A DNA stretch of 52,026 nt from assembly GCA_002293045.1 (NCBI GenBank), contig DBCM01000116.1, forward strand, positions 1 to 52,026, in the 5' to 3' direction. Under the pieces are notes generated by a model. The model was not told the DNA's origin. It ran no database searches and saw only the letters and a program-made list of their open reading frames with translations. Below are positions 1 through 9,549 of this stretch, piece by piece. Position 1 is the stretch's first letter, and every line of letters begins with the position of its first letter. The position numbers were made by a program, and so were the translations under genes. Source of the DNA: Flavobacteriales bacterium UBA958. GTDB taxonomy: Bacteria; Bacteroidota; Bacteroidia; Flavobacteriales_D; Crocinitomicaceae.

Positions 1-57
1 TTGTTGAATGCACGGATTAACAGCACATCAAATGAAATAATTAATTAATTTAGACCT

Positions 58-468
58 GTGATTAAGCGATTGATTTTAATGTGTTTGGCAGCCCTTGTTT
101 TTCTGGTAACAGTGGGCATTCCCGTATTTCATCATGACTGCACAGCAACAAACTCCCATTATACACAATGGTTTACGTTCAGCAGCGAGCATTGTCAGGA
201 TGAGTCCCTGGCCCCATGTTGTACCATAGAAAAAACAGACTGTTGTTCCGTCAATAGTTCTGTGATTGCATTAAAAACAGATCAAGAACATGGCGCTTTT
301 CTCCCGAAGTTGTCCCTTGTATCTTCCTTCCCATATCGAGTGGCGAGTTTCTTTACCATTGAATTTACATCCTCAGTAAATGATCAGGTAGAAGAACGAT
401 TTTTTCCTCCTCCAAACTTTCGTTATGGAATCTCACTACTAACATTCATACAGATTTTCAGAATATAA
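58..468 (+). CDS. Cys-rich secreted protein, HYC_CC_PP-like
   Basis: 136 residues from a GTG start. The N-terminal ~22 residues are a hydrophobic signal peptide or anchor. They are followed by a His-His-Asp-Cys segment, two Cys-Cys pairs (about residues 54-55 and 62-63) and a C-terminal Phe-Phe-Pro-Pro-Pro motif. This arrangement resembles the small HYC_CC_PP family of Bacteroidota, which tends to sit beside TonB-dependent receptors and HMA-domain proteins; the next two genes are exactly those. The Cys and His residues suggest a periplasmic or surface metal-binding role, which is inference. The family assignment is from motif pattern only. An internal ATG at residue 8 is an alternative start but would shorten the signal peptide. 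Confidence 0.6.
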   Translation: MIKRLILMCLAALVFLVTVGIPVFHHDCTATNSHYTQWFTFSSEHCQDESLAPCCTIEKTDCCSVNSSVIALKTDQEHGAFLPKLSLVSSFPYRVASFFTIEFTSSVNDQVEERFFPPPNFRYGISLLTFIQIFRI

Positions 469-508
469 AAGTTCAGCATCATCATTGTTGAATATTTAAT
501 TGAAAATC

Positions 509-2734
509 ATGAAATCACGAATTATATTTTTTTTCCTCTTAGGGGTGGGATGCTTTAACCCTTTAGTCGCACAATTGCATGGATTTGTCCGTGGAGTTAG
601 CCTTTCCGATACCGTGCCGCTGAATGGGGCAAAAGTAAAAGTGCTTCGAGCAAAAAAAGCAACCTTTACCGATTCAGACGGTAAATTTGAGATTTATCTT
701 GGAAAGCAATTTCCAGATACCTTGGTTATTTTAAGTAGTGGATATTTCTCGGATACTATTTTGTTATCTGAAAAAGATCGGTTCGGTGCTATTACAGCCG
801 TGCTATTTAGTGATAATCTCAAGCCCGAAGTGCTGGTTGAACGAAAAGCGGGTAATGGGACCATTAAAATAAGCATTGCTCAAGTTGAACGCATAAGTAA
901 TGGAGAATTGAGGCGGGCTGCTTGCTGTAATTTATCGGAATCTTTCGAAACCAATGCATCCGTAGATGTAAATGTAACCGATGCGGTTTCCGGGGCAAGG
1001 AAAATACAACTCTTGGGATTAGACGGCGTGTATACTCAGTTTCAATTAGAAAACGTCCCCTTTCTTAGAGGGCTTGAAACGGCGTTCGGAATGCAGTCTT
1101 TTTCCGGAATATGGCTTGATGGCATTCAAATTTCCAAAGGAACGGGCTCTGTGGTTAACGGCCATGAATCGATGGCGGGTTTAATTAATTTGAGTGTAAA
1201 AAGCCCTTTCGATGCGGAACGATTACTGGTAAATGTATATGGTAATCGCTTTGGACGTGGGGAAGCCAATGCCATTGTTAGTCAACGCATCAATGCACGT
1301 TGGGCAACATCCCTACTTTTAAACGGGGCAAGCAACCAAAGTACCATCGATGAAAACAAGGACGGGTTCTTAGATTTACCCCAATTTACAAGCCTTTCGG
1401 CCTTGAATAAATGGCAGTTCAATGGGGAGCGTATGGAAGCCCAACTATCGGTCTATGGATATTATGACGATCGCTTTGCCGGACAGTCCTCCTTTTCGCC
1501 GGCTCTTTTACCGTTTCATATGGTCTTAAATAACCAGCACCTTGAAGCTACAGCAAAGACCGGATTTTTTGGTAAACATCAGGGAGAATCTCTGGGGCTA
1601 ATCAATCATGTAAAATGGCATGAAACTAAAGGGTACTTCGGGCTAAATTCGCAGGGGCAGCAGCGCATAAGCAGCGGTGACGAAGCGCGTTATTTTAGTT
1701 CGTTGAATTATGAACGGTCAAGTGTCGATGGAACACACCAACTTAAATCAGGGGTATCATTAACCCTCTTACGCATTACGCAACAAGCATTTACCGATGT
1801 CTTAGAGCGCAATGAAATAACGGCCGGGCCCTTCGCCGAATATGCGCTGCGCTTAAATAGGCTTTCCCTACAACTTGGCACACGTATTGATTACCACAGT
1901 CTTTTTGGTTGGTTTGTGGTACCGCGTATTCATGGAAAATTCGCATTAACACCCAAGACAGACATACGATTTACGGGAGGGAAAGGTTGGCGTGTGCCAA
2001 ATTTCCTAATGGAAAACAATGTGCTTATGGCAAGTAATAAAACATGGAGTCTCCCAAGTGAGGGCGTTTTACCGGAGGTATCTTGGAACATGGGCGGTTC
2101 CGTTGCTTCTGAATTTCAATTTTTCGATCGCAAGGCAAGCATTACTTTGGATGCTTATTACACGTGGTTTGAACGGCAATTAACCATAGATCGTGATATC
2201 GCTCCTGACAACCTTGTTTTTAGGTATGTAGAAAATCAATCAACCGCACTCGCATGTCAAGCAGAAATGGATGTGGCGCTTTCGAAACAACTAAGCGTGC
2301 GTGCGGCCTATAAATTTTTGAACGTTCAATCCTTATATAATGGCACCATGCAGCAACAAGTTATGATTCCAATACACCGGATGTTGTATACCTTGTCTTG
2401 GAATTCAAAAAATAAACGTTGGCAAGCGGATTTAACCGCCAATGTGGTAGGTCCGATGCGGATGCCTGACATCCATTCCGGTTCAGGTACAGTTCATGAA
2501 ACGCACTATTCTCCATGGTATCCTTTCCTGTTCGGACAAGTTTCTCATCAATGGAAAAAAATTAAAGTGTATATTGGTCTAGAAAATATACTGAATGTGA
2601 AACAACCGAATCCGATCATATCAGCCTTAAATCCGCAAGACCCTAGCTTTGATGCTACCATGGTTTGGGGACCAATTACGGGGATAAATGTATATGGGGG
2701 ATTAACGTATCAATTAAAACAAAAAAAACAATGA
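509..2734 (+). CDS. TonB-dependent receptor, probable metal (copper-like) uptake
   Basis: Outer-membrane beta-barrel receptor that would import a ligand with energy from TonB-ExbB-ExbD. I place the start at the ATG at 509 rather than the in-frame TTG at 500, because it gives a clean signal peptide ending in VAQ. Residues ~23-100 form a carboxypeptidase-regulatory-like (CarboxypepD_reg) domain, followed by a plug with an Ala-Ala-Cys-Cys-Asn-Leu-Ser-Glu motif (~137-144), an RKIQLLGLDG segment and a long barrel ending in an aromatic-rich strand. The plug with the paired Cys is typical of the Bacteroidota receptors found next to heavy-metal-associated proteins. The stop overlaps the HMA gene by 4 nt (ATGA), so the two are translationally coupled. 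Substrate is inferred from neighbours, not seen. Confidence 0.85.
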   Translation: MKSRIIFFFLLGVGCFNPLVAQLHGFVRGVSLSDTVPLNGAKVKVLRAKKATFTDSDGKFEIYLGKQFPDTLVILSSGYFSDTILLSEKDRFGAITAVLFSDNLKPEVLVERKAGNGTIKISIAQVERISNGELRRAACCNLSESFETNASVDVNVTDAVSGARKIQLLGLDGVYTQFQLENVPFLRGLETAFGMQSFSGIWLDGIQISKGTGSVVNGHESMAGLINLSVKSPFDAERLLVNVYGNRFGRGEANAIVSQRINARWATSLLLNGASNQSTIDENKDGFLDLPQFTSLSALNKWQFNGERMEAQLSVYGYYDDRFAGQSSFSPALLPFHMVLNNQHLEATAKTGFFGKHQGESLGLINHVKWHETKGYFGLNSQGQQRISSGDEARYFSSLNYERSSVDGTHQLKSGVSLTLLRITQQAFTDVLERNEITAGPFAEYALRLNRLSLQLGTRIDYHSLFGWFVVPRIHGKFALTPKTDIRFTGGKGWRVPNFLMENNVLMASNKTWSLPSEGVLPEVSWNMGGSVASEFQFFDRKASITLDAYYTWFERQLTIDRDIAPDNLVFRYVENQSTALACQAEMDVALSKQLSVRAAYKFLNVQSLYNGTMQQQVMIPIHRMLYTLSWNSKNKRWQADLTANVVGPMRMPDIHSGSGTVHETHYSPWYPFLFGQVSHQWKKIKVYIGLENILNVKQPNPIISALNPQDPSFDATMVWGPITGINVYGGLTYQLKQKKQ

Positions 2735-3069
2735 AAAAACTACTTGTACTCGGTGCACTTATGTATTCCTTATCTGCCTTTGCTCAGTCGAAAAAAAATA
2801 TAACCGATACGGCATACATTAAGACATCTGCCTTGTGCGGTGACTGCAAAGAACGCATCGAATCTACCTTAAACTTTCAAAAAGGGGTGAAATTTACCGA
2901 GTTGAACTTGGAAACTAAAATTGCAACCTGCGTTTACAAACCCTCAAAGGTAAGCCTCAGCGAATTGCGGCTTGCGTTGGTGGGTGTAGGCTATGATGCA
3001 GACGAGATGAAAGCAGATCCTGAAGCGGTTAAATTACTGCCGAAGTGCTGTCAGCCGGGGGGACATTAA
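2731..3069 (+). CDS. Periplasmic heavy-metal-associated (HMA) domain protein
   Basis: 112 residues: a signal peptide (cleaved after AFAQ, ~residue 19) followed by one HMA fold of about 70 residues. The metal-binding loop reads ALCGDCKERIE, with the CxxC pair replacing the usual GMTCxxC, and a Cys-Cys pair lies near the C-terminus (PKCCQPGG). HMA domains bind Cu(I) or similar soft metals; the signal peptide puts this one outside the cytoplasm, so it may receive metal from the receptor encoded immediately upstream. The start at 2731 overlaps the receptor stop (ATGA). An in-frame upstream extension into the receptor gene is not credible because it would bury the signal peptide. Confidence 0.8.
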   Translation: MKKLLVLGALMYSLSAFAQSKKNITDTAYIKTSALCGDCKERIESTLNFQKGVKFTELNLETKIATCVYKPSKVSLSELRLALVGVGYDADEMKADPEAVKLLPKCCQPGGH

Positions 3070-3142
3070 GTTATAAACGATTCCCCAAATTAATTAACAA
3101 TTCCGCTGAAATCGGGTAGACATTGAGTACCTTCGCAGCGCA

Positions 3143-5044
3143 ATGAGCGATGCAATACAACACGAATGCGGGATCGCCCTCCTGCGACTAAAAAAAGACC
3201 TATCTTTTTACCTTGAAAAGTACGGGACTGCGTTTTATGGATTAAATAAAATGCAGCTGTTAATGGAAAAACAGCACAACCGAGGGCAGGACGGTGCAGG
3301 GATTGCAAACATCAAACTGAATATGCATCCAGGGGAACGTTACATCAGCCGAGCACGCTCTATTGATACCAATCCCATTCAAGATTTGTTCGGCCAAATT
3401 GGCGCTAAGTTTAACCAACTTGCTTTGGAGTCCCCTGAAAAATTAAAAGATGTTGCCTATTTAAAAAAGCATGCTGGATTCACAGGAGAGGTTTTTTTAG
3501 GTCACTTGCGCTATGGTACTTTTGGGAGAAATTCGATTGAGAGTTGTCATCCCTTCTTACGTCAAAACAACTGGATGACTCGGAATTTGGTGCTCGCTGG
3601 GAATTTCAATTTAACAAATGTGGATGAATTGTTTGATTCCTTATTGGCAATTGGTCAACATCCAAAAGAGAAGTCAGACACGGTTACCGTTTTGGAGAAA
3701 ATCGGGCATTTCCTCGATGTAGAAAATGATCGATTGTATGCCAAGTTTAAATCCGAAGGGTTTTCAAAACCCGAGATTTCAACCAAGATAGGGGAGCATT
3801 TAGATTTAGTTTCTGTGCTTCAAAAATCTTCAAATAAATGGGACGGAGGGTATGCCATGGCAGGGTTAATTGGTCATGGTGATGCCTTTGTACTGCGAGA
3901 TCCAGCAGGTATTCGTCCAGCATTTTATTATGAAGATGAGGAGGTGGTCGTGGTGGCCTCCGAACGACCGGTGATTCAGACGGTTTTTAATTTAAAAGAA
4001 CATCAGGTTAAAGAATTGGAGCCGGGTTGTGCCTTGCTTATTCCGAAAGAAGGAAAGGTGTCGGAAAAACAGATTTTACCCCAGCTTACCCTTAAAAAGT
4101 GTTCCTTTGAACGGATCTATTTTTCCAGGGGTTCCGATGCGGATATTTATAAAGAGCGCAAAAACCTAGGTCGGAATATTGTCCCACAAGTAATGGACGC
4201 CATCGATGGGGATATCGAAAACACCGTGTTTTCATTCATTCCTAATACCGCAGAGGTTTCTTTCTATGGCATGATGAAGGGAGTGGAGGATTTTCATAAC
4301 CTTGAAAAAGCAAATGCCATTTTGGAATTGGGTCCAAATCCCAGTTCAGAGGCCATCACAAAAATTATTGAAGGGCGAGCTCGGATTGAGAAAATTGCCA
4401 TTAAAGATGCCAAGCTGAGGACCTTTATTACTCAAGATGATTCTCGTGATGATTTGGTTACCCATGTGTATGACATTACCTACGGCTGTATTGTACCCCA
4501 CATCGATAATATTGTAGTAATTGATGATAGTATCGTTCGAGGTACAACCTTAAAAAAGAGCATTTTGCGGATGCTGAGTCGCCTAGAACCCAAACGTATA
4601 ATCATTATTTCTTCGGCTCCCCAAATTCGATATCCAGACTGTTACGGAATCGATATGGCGAAGATGGGAGATTTCATTGCCTTTGAGGCAGCAATTTCCT
4701 TACTCAAAGAACGCAATTTAGAACATATCATTGAAGAAGTTTATCAGGCGTGTTTAGACCAATTGTTGATTCCAAAGGAAGCCGTAAAGAATGAGGTTAA
4801 ACGTATTTATGAGCCCTTTACTGATGAGGAAATCTCCGACAGAATTGCCTTGTTGTTGCGTCCAAAAGAAGTGAACTCAGAAGTGAAGATTGTTTTTCAA
4901 ACCGTTGACAACCTTCACAAAGCCTGTCCAGGGCATACAGGCGACTGGTATTTTACTGGGGATTATCCCACGCCCGGGGGAAATAAAGTGGTGAATAAAT
5001 CCTTTATTAATTGGAAGGAAAATCGGAATGAGCGAGCTTACTAA
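3143..5044 (+). CDS. purF: Amidophosphoribosyltransferase, Bacteroidota long form
   Basis: First enzyme of purine synthesis: converts PRPP and glutamine to 5-phosphoribosylamine. The class II glutaminase domain starts with the predicted nucleophile Cys9 (HECGIALLR), so a short propeptide would be removed. The phosphoribosyltransferase domain carries the PRPP-binding motif VVIDDSIVRGTT near residue 460 and an IRYPDCYGIDMA segment. At 633 residues it is longer than the ~500-residue enterobacterial enzyme but is the usual size for flavobacterial homologues, with extra sequence in the glutaminase and at the C-terminus. A weak promoter-like TACCTTCG lies 7 nt before the ATG. The last 38 nt overlap the convergent waaA gene. 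Flavobacteria may carry more than one PurF-like protein, so this could be a paralogue. Confidence 0.85.
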   Translation: MSDAIQHECGIALLRLKKDLSFYLEKYGTAFYGLNKMQLLMEKQHNRGQDGAGIANIKLNMHPGERYISRARSIDTNPIQDLFGQIGAKFNQLALESPEKLKDVAYLKKHAGFTGEVFLGHLRYGTFGRNSIESCHPFLRQNNWMTRNLVLAGNFNLTNVDELFDSLLAIGQHPKEKSDTVTVLEKIGHFLDVENDRLYAKFKSEGFSKPEISTKIGEHLDLVSVLQKSSNKWDGGYAMAGLIGHGDAFVLRDPAGIRPAFYYEDEEVVVVASERPVIQTVFNLKEHQVKELEPGCALLIPKEGKVSEKQILPQLTLKKCSFERIYFSRGSDADIYKERKNLGRNIVPQVMDAIDGDIENTVFSFIPNTAEVSFYGMMKGVEDFHNLEKANAILELGPNPSSEAITKIIEGRARIEKIAIKDAKLRTFITQDDSRDDLVTHVYDITYGCIVPHIDNIVVIDDSIVRGTTLKKSILRMLSRLEPKRIIIISSAPQIRYPDCYGIDMAKMGDFIAFEAAISLLKERNLEHIIEEVYQACLDQLLIPKEAVKNEVKRIYEPFTDEEISDRIALLLRPKEVNSEVKIVFQTVDNLHKACPGHTGDWYFTGDYPTPGGNKVVNKSFINWKENRNERAY

Positions 5045-6260
5045 ATAAGTGACTGCTTATGCGTGTTGTGGCTCCTGATTTTTCGTGCACAAACTCTTTG
5101 ATTTTACGCGTTGTTTCTTTCTCATTTTGCAGCAATAATTGAATCTTCTCGAGCAATTCTTCAGCGGTCAAAACTTCCACGGCAAGCCCTTTCGCGACAA
5201 ACTCACTGGCCTCTGGGAACTTTTGGTGTTTCGGTCCAAAAATTACAGGAAGACCATAAACTGCGGGTTCTAAAATGTTGTGTAATTTTCCAGTATAGCC
5301 CCCGCCAATAAAAGCAATATTCCCCAACTGGTAAAGTTGGTGCAACAATCCAATGCAATCAATAAGAATCACGGATTCACGAGTAAGGGTTTCAATCTCA
5401 CTCAAGCGAATACACTCATCCCCAAACATAGCTTCGATTTCATACAAGTGTTTCTCTGAAATGTCGTGGGGCGCAATAATCGTAAGGTCAAGTGGAATCT
5501 TGCCGTGAACGGCATGCACCATTTCCTCTTCAACCAACCAGCTGCTGCCAAGGATGAATACACGTTTACCGCCACAGTATTTCTGTAAGGTGATTAATTC
5601 GGGAGCAGTATGTTGGTTTTCTAAGGTGTTTTTTTGTTGCTGCAGTACATGGTCATACCGAGTATCCCCACTTACCGTTACCTGTGGTATACCAATTTGT
5701 GATAACAATAACTTCGTGGTCTCATTTTGCACATAAAAATGATCGAACCGGGTTAATCCCTTTCTAAAAATTCCTCCAAGGGGATTGAAGATAAACTGTT
5801 TTTTACGAAGAAGGGTTGAGATACTAAAAAGAGGGATGTGCCTTTTGGAGATTCCAAAAATAAAATTCAACCAAAATTCATATTTTACAAAGACCACATT
5901 TTTGGGCTGTACGTGATTCAAAAACGGCGCCACATTCTTGCGGTGATCGAGTGGGATTAGGCACGCGTGATCTACACAGTGATGACGTTTTTGGTAATGA
6001 TTTAATCCTGATGGGGAGAAAAAGGTAACCAGAATTTTAGCGTTTGGATAGGTGGTTTTATACTCCCAAAGCAGAGGCAGTCCTTGATCGAATTCTCCGA
6101 GCGACGCACAGTGCATCCAAAGGTCGTACGGCCCCTCCGGAAGTTCGGATTTCCATGCATTCCTAGTTTGATAACGTTGCTTTGCTTTGGCGTTAAAGAG
6201 GCGCGCAATGAAGATTCCGAACCCAAATAAAAAAATAGAAAAATCGTATAAACTGCGCAT
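5007..6260 (-). CDS. waaA: 3-deoxy-D-manno-octulosonic acid (Kdo) transferase
   Basis: 417 residues. Transfers Kdo from CMP-Kdo to lipid A precursor at the inner membrane, the first step of the LPS inner core. An N-terminal hydrophobic anchor (SIFLFGFGIFIARLF) precedes a GT30/GT-B fold with characteristic segments: LWMHCASLGEFDQG, ILVTFFSPSG, the conserved VKYEFW, SGDTRYD and FIGGGYTGKLHNILEPA. The start is the ATG at 6260, which overlaps the stop of the upstream membrane protein by one base (TGATG). A more upstream in-frame ATG would lie inside that gene. The 3' end overlaps purF head-on by 38 nt. Confidence 0.92.
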   Translation of the reverse strand: MRSLYDFSIFLFGFGIFIARLFNAKAKQRYQTRNAWKSELPEGPYDLWMHCASLGEFDQGLPLLWEYKTTYPNAKILVTFFSPSGLNHYQKRHHCVDHACLIPLDHRKNVAPFLNHVQPKNVVFVKYEFWLNFIFGISKRHIPLFSISTLLRKKQFIFNPLGGIFRKGLTRFDHFYVQNETTKLLLSQIGIPQVTVSGDTRYDHVLQQQKNTLENQHTAPELITLQKYCGGKRVFILGSSWLVEEEMVHAVHGKIPLDLTIIAPHDISEKHLYEIEAMFGDECIRLSEIETLTRESVILIDCIGLLHQLYQLGNIAFIGGGYTGKLHNILEPAVYGLPVIFGPKHQKFPEASEFVAKGLAVEVLTAEELLEKIQLLLQNEKETTRKIKEFVHEKSGATTRISSHLFSKLAHSDFPSN

Positions 6261-7015
6261 CAATATTCGATATAATAGTCTTTTTGTGTGGAATAGAACG
6301 GAATATACCACCCTATTTTTAGTCCGACAATTACATCCAAACGAGTTTTGGTGGAAACAGGTACTGAGGGCTCGTCAAAAAAGATGGTTCGGCGGTTTTT
6401 TGTAAAGCCTTCTATTGCGTAGATGCCCCCATAGAAATTATAAAATCCGTTTCTTGGCATGTAAGAATAGCCTAAAAACTGGGTAGTACTTATTCCTGTT
6501 GTCAGACGATCATAGCCTTTTTTGTAATCTAATTCAATCAAAGGAACAACTTGCGTTTGAGTTTCGATGCGAATGCGGTGATTGAGGTAACCAGCCCCAG
6601 CATGCACCATAATCCCTGAATTTTGATTCCGTTTGCTCCATGGGATTAATTTGCCCATTTGGGCATTCACCGATACGCCCCTTGCCAATATACTCACGGT
6701 TGCCGGGTCGCCATTTACATCGGTAATGTTTCCGAATGAATCTTTTAGCCCATCCAACAAGGCGGGTATTTTAACCTGGCTTCCGAACATGAAATTAGCA
6801 TCACCCTGAACAAACCAATTGTTTCGAAATTTATATCCACCGCTAAAACCAACTAGATTTAAATACCCGTAACGATTCACCATATCCCCACCGGTCCAAC
6901 CGGTAGCATAGTGAATACTTACTAATACTCGTGCTTCAGCGGCGGTATCAGCAGGCGTTACTTGTCCGTTTGCGAAATGTGCTATAAATAAGAAGGGGAG
7001 TATTCTTTTCCACAT
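6260..7015 (-). CDS. Outer-membrane beta-barrel-like protein, unknown
   Basis: 251 residues with a signal peptide ending in ANGQ (~residue 18). The rest is rich in alternating aromatic and polar residues typical of short beta-strands, for example WFVQGDANFMFGSQV, GFYNFYGGIYAIEGF and a final LKIGWYIPF. I do not recognise a named family; a small outer-membrane barrel is the best guess. It is the first gene of a two-gene unit with waaA (1-nt overlap), so a link to LPS or envelope assembly is possible. A promoter box (minus-strand TATCTTTG at 7020-7027) ends only 4 nt before the ATG, so the mRNA may be leaderless. Confidence 0.7.
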   Translation of the reverse strand: MWKRILPFLFIAHFANGQVTPADTAAEARVLVSIHYATGWTGGDMVNRYGYLNLVGFSGGYKFRNNWFVQGDANFMFGSQVKIPALLDGLKDSFGNITDVNGDPATVSILARGVSVNAQMGKLIPWSKRNQNSGIMVHAGAGYLNHRIRIETQTQVVPLIELDYKKGYDRLTTGISTTQFLGYSYMPRNGFYNFYGGIYAIEGFTKNRRTIFFDEPSVPVSTKTRLDVIVGLKIGWYIPFYSTQKDYYIEY

Positions 7016-7019
7016 GAAA

Positions 7020-7027
7020 CAAAGATA
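7020..7027 (-). promoter_or_regulatory. Bacteroidetes -7 box, leaderless spacing
   Basis: Minus-strand TATCTTTG fits TAnnTTTG exactly. It is separated by TTTC from the ATG at 7015, putting the expected transcription start at or next to the start codon. No good -33 TTTG was found. Confidence 0.55.
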
Positions 7028-7094
7028 GGTAATTATCTTCGGTTTTATTAAGGATTCCTGTGCTTAGTAGGCTATGTTAACCGATGATTTTACC

Positions 7095-7102
7095 TACTTT
7101 TG
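7095..7102 (+). promoter_or_regulatory. -7 box of the sugar-nucleotide operon
   Basis: TACTTTTG fits TAnnTTTG exactly and lies 18 nt before the ATG at 7121. It is the only good promoter candidate ahead of the nine coupled genes to 15.7 kb. A clear -33 TTTG is not visible. Confidence 0.6.
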
Positions 7103-7120
7103 TGGTTCAAAACAAAGTGA

Positions 7121-8254
7121 ATGAATAAAATTCAAATGGTTGATTTGATGGCTCAGTATGAGCGCATTAAACCCTCAGTAGATGCCGCAATTCAATCCGT
7201 CATTACCAAAGCACAATTTATTAACGGCCCAGAGGTGGCAATATTTCAAGAAGAGTTGTCGGAGTACCTCGGTGTAAAGCATGTCATTCCCTGTGCCAAT
7301 GGAACAGACGCGCTTCAAATTGCCATGATGGGTCTTGGCCTGCAGCCTGGCGATGAAGTCATAACGCCCTCTTTTACCTACATTGCAACTACCGAGGTCA
7401 TTGCCTTGTTGGGGCTTACCCCCGTATTTGTTGAGGTGGATGCAGAAACCTTCTGTATGGACCCCGCCTCCCTTGCAAACGCCATCACCTCCAATACCAA
7501 AGCAATCGTTCCTGTTCACCTTTATGGTCAGGCCGCAAATATGGAGGAGATCATGCGCATAGCCAACGCCCATAACCTGTATGTTATAGAAGATAACGCC
7601 CAAGCCATTGGCTGTGATTATTGTTTTTCCTCCGGGGATGTAGCAAAAACCGGGACAATCGGACACGTGGGCTGCACGTCGTTTTTCCCGAGTAAAAATC
7701 TGGGCTGTTTTGGAGATGGCGGAGCCATCATGACCAATGACGATGAATTGGCGTCAACGCTTCGGATGATTGCTAATCATGGTCAAAGTAAACGATATTA
7801 CCATGACCGAGTAGGATGTAATTCTCGGTTAGATTCCGTGCAGGCCGCCGTATTACGCATAAAATTACAGCACCTCGATTCATATAATGATGCGCGACAA
7901 CACCTCGCAGCACACTACGATTCCGCATTTCAATCCATTCCGGGGATAACAATCCCGGTGAGAAAACCCTATTCGACACACGTGTATCATCAGTATACCT
8001 TGCAGGTTAATCCTGAGCTTAGGGATCGACTGCATGAATATTTGGCCGAACGAGACATTCCCAGCATGATATACTATCCGGTACCTGCACATCGCCAACT
8101 CATGTTTAGTGCCTTTGGATGCGAATCTTTATCCTTGCCGGTTACCGACTACCTTACAGAACGCGTGATTAGTTTACCCATGCATACCGAAATGAGAAAT
8201 GATCAACGCGATTACATTGTCTCCACGATTCACTCTTTTTTTAACCAACTATGA
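7121..8254 (+). CDS. wbpE: DegT/DnrJ/EryC1 sugar aminotransferase (WbpE-like)
   Basis: PLP-dependent transaminase expected to convert UDP-3-keto-GlcNAc-uronate to the 3-amino sugar. Family hallmarks: an ANGTDALQ segment at ~59-66 for cofactor phosphate, VIEDNAQAIG at ~155-164, and the PLP lysine Lys192 in FFPSKNLGCFGDGG. The specific role rests on context: homologues of the other three enzymes of the UDP-diacetamido-glucuronate route (WbpD, WbpB, WbpA) follow in the same operon, although ugd and uxs are interposed. It begins the operon and overlaps ugd by 4 nt (ATGA). Other 3- or 4-aminotransferases of this superfamily look similar, so substrate is inferred. Confidence 0.85.
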   Translation: MNKIQMVDLMAQYERIKPSVDAAIQSVITKAQFINGPEVAIFQEELSEYLGVKHVIPCANGTDALQIAMMGLGLQPGDEVITPSFTYIATTEVIALLGLTPVFVEVDAETFCMDPASLANAITSNTKAIVPVHLYGQAANMEEIMRIANAHNLYVIEDNAQAIGCDYCFSSGDVAKTGTIGHVGCTSFFPSKNLGCFGDGGAIMTNDDELASTLRMIANHGQSKRYYHDRVGCNSRLDSVQAAVLRIKLQHLDSYNDARQHLAAHYDSAFQSIPGITIPVRKPYSTHVYHQYTLQVNPELRDRLHEYLAERDIPSMIYYPVPAHRQLMFSAFGCESLSLPVTDYLTERVISLPMHTEMRNDQRDYIVSTIHSFFNQL

Positions 8255-9549
8255 ATATAGCCGTTATTGGAACAGGGTACGTTGGCCTTGTTACTGGAAC
8301 TTGTCTTGCGGAAACAGGTAATTTCGTTACGTGTGTAGACATCGATGAAGCGAAAATAGCCACCTTAAAACAAGGCATAACACCGATTTATGAGCCAAAC
8401 CTATCGGTATTGATCGAACGTAATTTGAATGAAGGCCGCTTGCATTTTACGTCGAGTTTGGTGGATGGAATAGCAGATGCAGCCCTCATTTTTTTAGCAT
8501 TACCCACACCTCCCGGTGCAGACGGTCAAGCAGATTTAACCTTTATTTTGAATGTTGCCGATGAGCTTGGTCCGCTGCTAAACCAATACGTGGTAATTGT
8601 GGACAAAAGTACGGTTCCCGTAGGAACAGCAGATTTAGTAAGGGAGCGTATTGCTAAACACGCACGCACAGAATTTAGTGTGGTTTCGAATCCAGAATTT
8701 TTACGCGAGGGGTTTGCGGTGAGTGATTTTATGAAGCCGGACCGCATTGTGATTGGCGCCTCAGATGAACGCGCCGTACAAGTGATGGAATCATTGTATA
8801 AGCCCTTTGTTCGTCAAGGAAATCCCATTCTCGTAATGGATGAGAAATCTGCAGAACTTACAAAGTACGCATCGAATGCCTTCTTAGCTACAAAGATTAC
8901 ATTCATGAATGAAATTGCCAATTTTTGTGAACGGGTAGGGGCAAACGTAGATGCGGTACGCTTAGGGATGGGAGCCGATGAACGCATTGGGAAACGGTTT
9001 TTATTTCCAGGAATGGGCTATGGCGGTTCCTGCTTTCCTAAAGATGTTCAGGCCTTGCATCACAGCGGGGAGATGGAAGGCTTTCAGTTTCAGCTGTTAG
9101 ATGCCGTCATGCGCGTGAATGACAAGCAAAAGACCATCTTATTACCGAAAATAAAAACGTATTTTCATCAAGACCTCACCAATAAAAAGCTTGCGATATG
9201 GGGCTTGAGTTTTAAGCCAGATACCGATGATATTCGCGAGGCACCGGCCTTGTATTTAATTCAAGCGCTCTTGGATGCCGGCGCAACCTTGGTTGTGTAT
9301 GACCCAGAAGCCATGGAGAATGTAAAATCGGTGTTCGGGGCGCAGATAAGCTATGCAAAGAATGCGTACGAGGCCTTAGACCAAACGGATGGATTAGTGA
9401 TATGCACCGAGTGGTCGGTATTTAGAAGCCCAGCGTTTTCTACCATGTTCAAGGCCATGAAACAACACGTGATTTTTGATGGTCGAAATATCTTTGAACC
9501 GGAAGAGGTTCGCGAGCAAGGGTTTGATTATTTTAGTATTGGAAGATGA
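8251..9549 (+). CDS. ugd: UDP-glucose 6-dehydrogenase
   Basis: Oxidises UDP-glucose twice with NAD to give UDP-glucuronate. The Rossmann motif GTGYVGLV is at the N-terminus, TVPVGT at ~121-126, an ELTKYASNAFLA helix with Lys206, and the catalytic Cys261 in GYGGSCFPKD. Length (432) is normal. The product feeds the UDP-glucuronate decarboxylase encoded next; both junctions are 4-nt ATGA overlaps, supporting joint expression. It is distinct from the second nucleotide-sugar dehydrogenase at 12.2 kb, which is of the GlcNAc type. Confidence 0.93.
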   Translation: MNIAVIGTGYVGLVTGTCLAETGNFVTCVDIDEAKIATLKQGITPIYEPNLSVLIERNLNEGRLHFTSSLVDGIADAALIFLALPTPPGADGQADLTFILNVADELGPLLNQYVVIVDKSTVPVGTADLVRERIAKHARTEFSVVSNPEFLREGFAVSDFMKPDRIVIGASDERAVQVMESLYKPFVRQGNPILVMDEKSAELTKYASNAFLATKITFMNEIANFCERVGANVDAVRLGMGADERIGKRFLFPGMGYGGSCFPKDVQALHHSGEMEGFQFQLLDAVMRVNDKQKTILLPKIKTYFHQDLTNKKLAIWGLSFKPDTDDIREAPALYLIQALLDAGATLVVYDPEAMENVKSVFGAQISYAKNAYEALDQTDGLVICTEWSVFRSPAFSTMFKAMKQHVIFDGRNIFEPEEVREQGFDYFSIGR

